From NCBI GenBank assembly GCA_963624605.1, contig CAVFQD010000061.1, positions 1-10,351 of the forward strand: 10,351 bases of DNA. The letters are read 5' to 3'. Made by a program: the position numbers and the translations under genes. The notes under the pieces are model-generated. The model did not search any database, was not told where the DNA came from, and saw nothing but the letters and a program-made list of their open reading frames with translations. Source of the DNA: Fimenecus sp963624605 (GTDB taxonomy: Bacteria > Bacillota > Clostridia > Oscillospirales > Acutalibacteraceae). Below, one piece after another: positions 7,167 to 10,351 of the stretch; within the stretch, counting starts at the first letter, position 1, and every line of letters begins with the position of its first letter.

Positions 7167-7610
7167 ATGCTTTATTTGGGAGCGGATCACGGCGGATATG
7201 AGTTAAAGGAGTCCATTAAGAAATATCTTGACGAAAAGGGGATAGAATATGAGGACTGCGGTACATATTCGTCGGAGTCGGTTGACTATGCGCTTGTCGC
7301 CAAAAAGACCTGCGACAAAATCGTTGCAGGCGAGGGCAACAGAGGTATACTCTGCTGCGGCACGGGAATCGGTATTTCCATGGCGGCAAACAAGGTAAAC
7401 GGCATCAGAGCGGCTTGCTGTTCGGACTATTTCAGCGCAAAATACACAAGACTTCATAATGACGCGAATGTGCTTTGTATGGGCGGCAGAGTTGTCGGCG
7501 CAGGTCTTGCGCTCGAGCTTGTCGAGGTGTTCCTCAACACAGAGTTTGAGGGCGGCAGACATCAGAGAAGAATCGACCAGCTCAAAGATATTGAAAATGC
7601 TCAAAAATAA
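7167..7610 (+). CDS. rpiB: Ribose-5-phosphate isomerase B
   Basis: This 147-aa cytoplasmic enzyme interconverts ribulose 5-phosphate and ribose 5-phosphate in the pentose phosphate pathway, supplying ribose for PRPP and nucleotides. The N-terminus LGADHGGYELK is diagnostic of the RpiB/LacAB family. Cys64 in CCGTGIG is at the position of the catalytic base, and His97 in RLHNDANVLCMGGR at the ring-opening His. The RpiB-type active site and lack of a LacA/LacB pair favour RpiB over galactose-6-phosphate isomerase. AAAGGAG (7151-7157) lies 9 nt before the ATG, overlapping the tsaB stop. The downstream upp uses PRPP derived from this product, a plausible metabolic reason for the neighbourhood. Confidence 0.95.
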   Translation: MLYLGADHGGYELKESIKKYLDEKGIEYEDCGTYSSESVDYALVAKKTCDKIVAGEGNRGILCCGTGIGISMAANKVNGIRAACCSDYFSAKYTRLHNDANVLCMGGRVVGAGLALELVEVFLNTEFEGGRHQRRIDQLKDIENAQK

Positions 7611-7611
7611 C

Positions 7612-7640
7612 TTGTAATTCATTTTTTACGGGTATATAAT
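7612..7640 (+). promoter_or_regulatory. Sigma-A promoter of upp
   Basis: TTGTAA (7612-7617), 17 bases, then TATAAT (7635-7640) make a strong housekeeping promoter placed directly after the rpiB stop. It lets upp be transcribed separately; no terminator separates rpiB from it, so read-through from the tsaE operon is also possible. Confidence 0.82.
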
Positions 7641-7671
7641 TATTTGGAAAAGAAACACGGAGGAATTAACA

Positions 7672-8301
7672 ATGGCTAACATCACAATTACCAATCATCC
7701 GCTTATTCAGCATAAGCTCAGCATTTTGAGAGACAAAAACACGGGCTCTAAGGAATTCAGAGCTCTTATTTCGGAAATCGCAACGCTTCTCTGCTATGAG
7801 GCAACAAGAGACCTTCCCCTTGAAGAGGTTGAGGTTGAAACACCCGTAGCGGTTGCAAAGGCAAGAGTAATAGCAGGCAAAAAGCTTGCGTTTGTTCCGA
7901 TCCTTCGTGCAGGCACGGGTATGCTTGACGGTGTGCTTTCGCTTGTACCGTCGGCTAAGGTCGGTCATATCGGTATGTACCGTGATCCCGAAACGGCTCT
8001 TCCCGTTCCTTATTACTGCAAGCTCCCGTCTGATATTTCACAGCGTGAGGTTTTCGTTATCGACCCGATGCTCGCAACGGGCGGTTCGGCTATCGACGCT
8101 ATAAATCAGATTAAGGCTTACAATCCGAAATCAATCAAATTTATGTGCATTATTGCGGCTCCCGAGGGCATTGAAGCACTTACTCTCGCTCATCCCGATG
8201 TTGAAATTTTCTGTGCGGCTTGCGACGAATGTCTTAATGAGCACAAATATATCGTTCCCGGCCTCGGCGATGCGGGCGACAGAATTTTCGGCACAAAATA
8301 A
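7672..8301 (+). CDS. upp: Uracil phosphoribosyltransferase
   Basis: Upp converts uracil and PRPP to UMP and pyrophosphate in pyrimidine salvage. The 209-aa length matches the family. The PRPP-binding loop is VIDPMLATGGSA (129-140). The motifs PILRAGTGM (76-84) and GHIGMYRDPET (98-108) are characteristic, and the C-terminal YIVPGLGDAGDRIFGT (193-208) forms the uracil-binding flap. GGAGGA (7659-7664) lies 7 nt before the ATG. It is expressed from its own promoter and ends in its own terminator, so it forms a complete single-gene unit. No attenuator or PyrR-type leader is visible in the short 5' region. Confidence 0.97.
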   Translation: MANITITNHPLIQHKLSILRDKNTGSKEFRALISEIATLLCYEATRDLPLEEVEVETPVAVAKARVIAGKKLAFVPILRAGTGMLDGVLSLVPSAKVGHIGMYRDPETALPVPYYCKLPSDISQREVFVIDPMLATGGSAIDAINQIKAYNPKSIKFMCIIAAPEGIEALTLAHPDVEIFCAACDECLNEHKYIVPGLGDAGDRIFGTK

Positions 8302-8319
8302 TCAAAAACGGAATAAAAC

Positions 8320-8356
8320 GGGTCTTCTGCAACTTTATTGCGGAAGGCTCTTTTTT
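8320..8356 (+). terminator. Intrinsic terminator of upp
   Basis: GGGTCTTCTGCAA (8320-8332) pairs along all 13 positions, G-U pairs included, with TTGCGGAAGGCTC (8338-8350) around a 5-base loop, followed by six T (8351-8356). It lies 18 bp after the upp stop. The bases from 8357 to 8470 hold nothing I recognise. Confidence 0.88.
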
Positions 8357-8470
8357 ATGCTTTTGTTGGCTGTTACTTGCCGCATTATATACACGGCGCT
8401 GTGTTGTGCTCTGTGCCCGTGCAGACGGAAAAGCCGATAAATAATTAAAGAAAACCGAAAACATAGCCCG

Positions 8471-8520
8471 AAATCTCGGCTAATGTAGAGAACAATCCTA
8501 TTTTAGCCGAGATTTTGTTG
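8471..8520 (+). repeat. Left copy of 50-bp hairpin repeat flanking the DUF4143 gene
   Basis: This 50-bp segment matches 9818-9867 at 46 of 50 positions in the same orientation. Its ends, AAATCTCGGCTAA (8471-8483) and TTAGCCGAGATTT (8503-8515), are perfect 13-bp inverted repeats around a 19-base loop, followed by TTTGTTG. The loop is conserved between copies, so they share an origin and are not two independent terminators. No gene ends just upstream, because upp already has a terminator 120 bp earlier. Confidence 0.85.
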
Positions 8521-8546
8521 ACTTTATGGGTATAATAAACTATAAT
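8518..8546 (+). promoter_or_regulatory. Sigma-A promoter of the DUF4143 ATPase gene
   Basis: TTGACT (8518-8523), a 17-base spacer and TATAAT (8541-8546) form a good promoter. The first three bases of the -35 box are the last three of the left 50-bp repeat. A second TATAAT at 8531-8536 is at the wrong distance from this -35. Confidence 0.75.
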
Positions 8547-8577
8547 TATAATTGAAAATATTTCTTCGAGGTGGATT

Positions 8578-9807
8578 ATGAGCTATATTAACCGACATAT
8601 TGAACAGCGTATAACCGAGCTTTCAAAGACATGGGCTGCAATTTTGCTTACCGGTCCTCGTCAATCGGGCAAAACCACAATGCTTAAAAGACTTGCCGAA
8701 AAGGAAAATATCGGGCGGGAATATATTTCTCTTGACGATTTAACCGTCAGAGAAATGGCAAAAAACGATCCGAAAATGTTTTTGCAGTTTCATAAACCGC
8801 CGATGATTATTGACGAGGTTCAGTATGCGCCAGAACTGTTCACCTATATCAAAATTCATGTAGATACCTATCATAATCCCGGTGATTTCTGGCTGACCGG
8901 CTCGCAGGTTTTCAGTTTGATGAAAGGCGTTCAGGAGTCACTCGCAGGCAGAGTTGCTCTTTTGCATATGTCGCCGCTTTCCCAAAGGGAAATTATCGGC
9001 GCAGAACCTCGCCCTTTTACTACCGATTTTGAAACTCTTGCGGCGGACAGTAAAATTATAAAACCGCTTACCACACCCGAAATGTACGAGCGCATTTGGA
9101 ACGGCTGTATGCCGGGAATGTTAAGCGGGGCGTACACCGAACGGAATATGTATTATTCCTCTTATCTTTCCACCTATATTGAGCGTGATGTCCGTGAGCT
9201 TTCGGGTGCGATAGACGCTTTGAAGTTTACAAAATTTATTACGGCGGTTGCCGCCCGAGCCTCTCAGCTTGTGAATTACAAGGCGATTGCCGATGATGCG
9301 GATATCGATCAGGTTACAGCAAAAGCATGGCTGCAAATTCTTGAAACCTTGGGGATCATTTTTTTTGTGCACCCGTATTCCAACAATGTGCTGAAAAGGA
9401 CCATTAAAACGCCGAAGCTGTATTTTTATGATACGGGACTTGTCTGCTATCTTACAAAATGGTCGTCGCCCGAGGTTGCCGAAAGCGGTGCCATGAGCGG
9501 CGCGCTGCTTGAAAACTTTACGGTGTCCGAGATTATGAAAAGCTATCAGAATGCCGGGAAAGAACCATACCTCAATTATTACCGTGACCGTGATGCGAGA
9601 GAAATTGATGTAATTATCGAGGGTGACGGCAAATTGTGCCCGCTTGAAATTAAAAAAACAGCCACCCCCGATAAGCGAATTACCAAAACCTTCAGCCTTA
9701 TCGATAAATCGCCCTTGGTGCTCGGCACCTCTGCCGTGCTCTGCATGAGCGACCGCCTCTCTGCCTTCGACAGAGAAAACCTCATCGTCCCGATTTGGAT
9801 GATATAA
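8578..9807 (+). CDS. AAA-type ATPase with DUF4143 C-terminal region
   Basis: This 409-aa protein belongs to the widespread AAA_14 plus DUF4143 family, common in anaerobes and archaea and often present in many copies per genome; its cellular role is not established. The ATPase part has Walker A GPRQSGKT (26-33), Walker B MIIDE (76-80) and a sensor-like WLTGSQ (105-110). The DUF4143 part starts around YIERDVRELS (200-209), includes LYFYDTGL (281-288), and ends with a PD-(D/E)XK-like set: Glu312 in LLENF, Asp344 in REIDVII and LEIKK (356-360), so a nuclease-like fold is plausible but activity is unproven. GAGGTGG (8568-8574) precedes the ATG. It has its own promoter, is flanked by the two 50-bp repeats, and appears full length. 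It may be an inserted single-gene cassette. Confidence 0.92.
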   Translation: MSYINRHIEQRITELSKTWAAILLTGPRQSGKTTMLKRLAEKENIGREYISLDDLTVREMAKNDPKMFLQFHKPPMIIDEVQYAPELFTYIKIHVDTYHNPGDFWLTGSQVFSLMKGVQESLAGRVALLHMSPLSQREIIGAEPRPFTTDFETLAADSKIIKPLTTPEMYERIWNGCMPGMLSGAYTERNMYYSSYLSTYIERDVRELSGAIDALKFTKFITAVAARASQLVNYKAIADDADIDQVTAKAWLQILETLGIIFFVHPYSNNVLKRTIKTPKLYFYDTGLVCYLTKWSSPEVAESGAMSGALLENFTVSEIMKSYQNAGKEPYLNYYRDRDAREIDVIIEGDGKLCPLEIKKTATPDKRITKTFSLIDKSPLVLGTSAVLCMSDRLSAFDRENLIVPIWMI

Positions 9808-9817
9808 AAAGCAATGA

Positions 9818-9867
9818 AAATCTCGGCTGATATAGAGAGCAATCATATTTTAGCCGAGATTTTGTTG
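9818..9867 (+). repeat. Right copy of 50-bp hairpin repeat; likely terminator of the ATPase gene
   Basis: This is the second copy of the repeat at 8471-8520, starting 10 bp after the ATPase stop. The arms at 9818-9830 and 9850-9862 pair over 13 positions with one G-U, and the hairpin runs into TTTGTTGCTCTTT, so it can act as an intrinsic terminator. The four differences from the left copy are one in the left arm and three in the loop. Similarity stops at 9867. Confidence 0.85.
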
Positions 9868-9877
9868 CTCTTTACTG

Positions 9878-9896
9878 GCGGAAATCGCATTTCCGC
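9878..9896. repeat. Short hairpin downstream of the ATPase cassette
   Basis: GCGGAAA (9878-9884) and TTTCCGC (9890-9896) pair perfectly around the loop TCGCA. TTTCCGC occurs again immediately at 9898-9904 shifted by one base, so two alternative pairings exist. No T run follows, so this is not a standard terminator. Role unknown. Confidence 0.45.
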
Positions 9897-9917
9897 TTTC
9901 CGCAAAACAAATAAAAA

Positions 9918-9946
9918 GAATAAAAAAGCCATTTTTTACATATCTA
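9918..9946 (+). promoter_or_regulatory. Candidate sigma-E-type promoter of spoIIID
   Basis: GAATAAA (9918-9924), 14 bases, then CATATCTA (9939-9946) partly match the sporulation sigma-E pattern (KMATATT, N13-15, CATACAHT) with the right spacing, at about 5 of 7 and 5 of 8 positions. In Bacillus subtilis spoIIID is transcribed by sigma-E, which fits. No good sigma-A pair is visible in this gap. The start of transcription would fall near 9952-9954. The match is modest and inferred. Confidence 0.4.
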
Positions 9947-9974
9947 TTACTGATATGTAAAGGAGGGCTTTTTT
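9922..9974 (+). promoter_or_regulatory. 53-nt near-perfect palindrome over the spoIIID ribosome binding site
   Basis: The 23-base arms 9922-9944 and 9952-9974 pair around the 7-base loop TATTACT with a single A/G mismatch (9931 against 9965) and two G-U pairs. The outer part is AAAAAAGCC with GGCTTTTTT and the inner part TTTACATATC with GATATGTAAA. The right arm contains the ribosome binding sequence AAAGGAGGG (9959-9967) and reaches the first base of the TTG start codon. In a transcript covering both arms the site would be buried. The same fold also looks like an A/T-flanked terminator. Confidence 0.8.
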
Positions 9975-10246
9975 TGAATTATACAGTAGAGGACCGTGCC
10001 GCAGAGCTCGGCGAGTACATAGTAAGAAATAACGCAACCGTAAGAGCCGCCGCAAAGGTGTTCGGCATAAGCAAGAGCACTGTTCATACGGATGTATCGG
10101 AGCGGCTGAAAAAAAGCGACTATTCGCTTTATCTCAAGGTTCGTAAGGTGCTTGATGAGAACAAGGCGCAGCGCCACATAAGAGGCGGACTTGCCACAAA
10201 GGAAAAATACGAGCACCTGAAAAACGGGGAAATATCCGAGGCTTAA
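9974..10246 (+). CDS. spoIIID: Sporulation transcription regulator SpoIIID
   Basis: SpoIIID is a small DNA-binding protein that activates or represses mother-cell sporulation genes during the sigma-E to sigma-K stage. The 90-aa product keeps the family landmarks: an N-terminal helix with EYIVRNNATVR (14-24), a helix-turn-helix at about 22-42 containing KVFGISKSTVHTD, and the basic C-terminal helix RHIRGGLATKEKY (67-79), which contributes to DNA contact. The length is close to the 93 aa of the Bacillus protein. Translation starts at TTG, set by AAAGGAGGG 6 nt upstream. The ribosome binding site and start lie in a long hairpin, and a sigma-E-like promoter may lie in its left arm. It shows that the organism belongs to a spore-forming lineage. 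Confidence 0.95.
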   Translation: MNYTVEDRAAELGEYIVRNNATVRAAAKVFGISKSTVHTDVSERLKKSDYSLYLKVRKVLDENKAQRHIRGGLATKEKYEHLKNGEISEA

Positions 10247-10264
10247 TAAAAAGCCTATAACAAA

Positions 10265-10292
10265 AAGCGCTGATCGGTTCGGATCAGCGCTT
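10265..10292. terminator. Hairpin after spoIIID, terminator-like mainly on the minus strand
   Basis: AAGCGCTGATC (10265-10275) and GATCAGCGCTT (10282-10292) pair perfectly over 11 bp around GGTTCG. On the minus strand the hairpin is followed by TTTTTG, a proper terminator for a convergent gene beyond the right edge. On the plus strand only TTCGGCTTGT follows, so it ends spoIIID transcripts less convincingly. Confidence 0.7.
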
Positions 10293-10317
10293 CGGCTTGT
10301 CTAGCAATTGATGAAAA

Positions 10318-10336
10318 CCCCCGGTTCTACCGGGGG
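10318..10336. repeat. GC-rich hairpin at the right edge, possible IS200/IS605-like end
   Basis: CCCCCGG (10318-10324) and CCGGGGG (10330-10336) form a perfect 7-bp stem with loop TTCTA, flanked by AAAA on both sides and no T run. Such GC-rich hairpins near a transposase start are typical of IS200/IS605 ends, but no transposase is in view. The hairpin is certain; the identity is a guess. Confidence 0.4.
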
Positions 10337-10351
10337 AAAAGGAACGCTTTA

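Noticed and set aside
8357..8470. Possible small gene or RNA between the upp terminator and the left repeat
   Set aside because: Open frames here are short, lack ribosome binding sites and read through the terminator; the only dyad (CACGG with CCGTG) is 5 bp. Nothing supportable.
9121..9846. 241-aa open frame on the minus strand, covering the second half of the ATPase gene and reaching into the right repeat
   Set aside because: It is antisense to a clearly conserved AAA/DUF4143 gene, has no recognisable domain and no credible ribosome binding site; the overlap with a high-confidence gene makes it a shadow.
8471..9867. Invertible (phase-variable) segment bounded by the flanking repeats
   Set aside because: The two 50-bp copies are in the same orientation, so recombination between them would delete, not invert, and no recombinase gene is in view.
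1..10351. CRISPR array, tRNA or rRNA genes
   Set aside because: No regularly spaced direct repeats, cloverleaf-like segments or conserved rRNA stretches were seen.

Overview
The window looks like a chromosomal segment of a spore-forming, low-to-mid GC Firmicute, probably a gut Clostridia of the Oscillospiraceae/Ruminococcaceae type. The evidence is the SpoIIID homologue, Gram-positive style AGGAGG ribosome binding sites, GTG and TTG starts, a MacA/YknX-like adaptor with no outer-membrane partner, and sigma-A promoters of the TTGAAA-N17-TATAAT kind. No tRNA, rRNA or CRISPR array was seen. Species assignment is not possible from the sequence alone.

Layout, left to right. (1) 2-1228: the last 24 codons of an unknown gene, then a patatin-like phospholipase. 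(2) 1206-1688, minus: a small lipoprotein of unknown function, tail-to-tail with the phospholipase and overlapping it by 23 bp. (3) 1808-4642: an efflux adaptor and a MacB/FtsX-type ABC permease, followed by a strong terminator. The ATP-binding subunit that usually sits with this pair is absent. (4) 4751-5920, minus: a SEDS-family RodA/FtsW glycosyltransferase with its own terminator. (5) 5949-6016: back-to-back sigma-A promoters, one for rodA and one for tsaE. (6) 6033-7610: tsaE, tsaB and rpiB, tightly packed. They supply two subunits of the machinery for the tRNA t6A37 modification and ribose-5-phosphate isomerase B. (7) 7612-8356: upp (uracil salvage) with a clear promoter and terminator. 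(8) 8471-9867: an AAA ATPase with a DUF4143 C-terminal region, bracketed by two same-orientation copies of a 50-bp sequence (46 of 50 positions equal), each folding as a hairpin. (9) 9918-10246: spoIIID, the mother-cell sporulation regulator, whose ribosome binding site and start codon lie inside a 53-nt near-perfect palindrome. (10) 10247-10351: two more hairpins, one a terminator and one a GC-rich hairpin that might be the edge of an IS200/IS605-like element.

Most of the window is ordinary core and housekeeping content: cell wall, tRNA modification, nucleotide and pentose metabolism, sporulation. The parts most worth a second look are the repeat-bracketed DUF4143 ATPase, which resembles an inserted cassette; the hairpin over the spoIIID start, which may block translation from read-through transcripts while a promoter inside it makes a hairpin-free message; and the adaptor-permease pair with no ATPase. 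I found no convincing multi-gene novel system.
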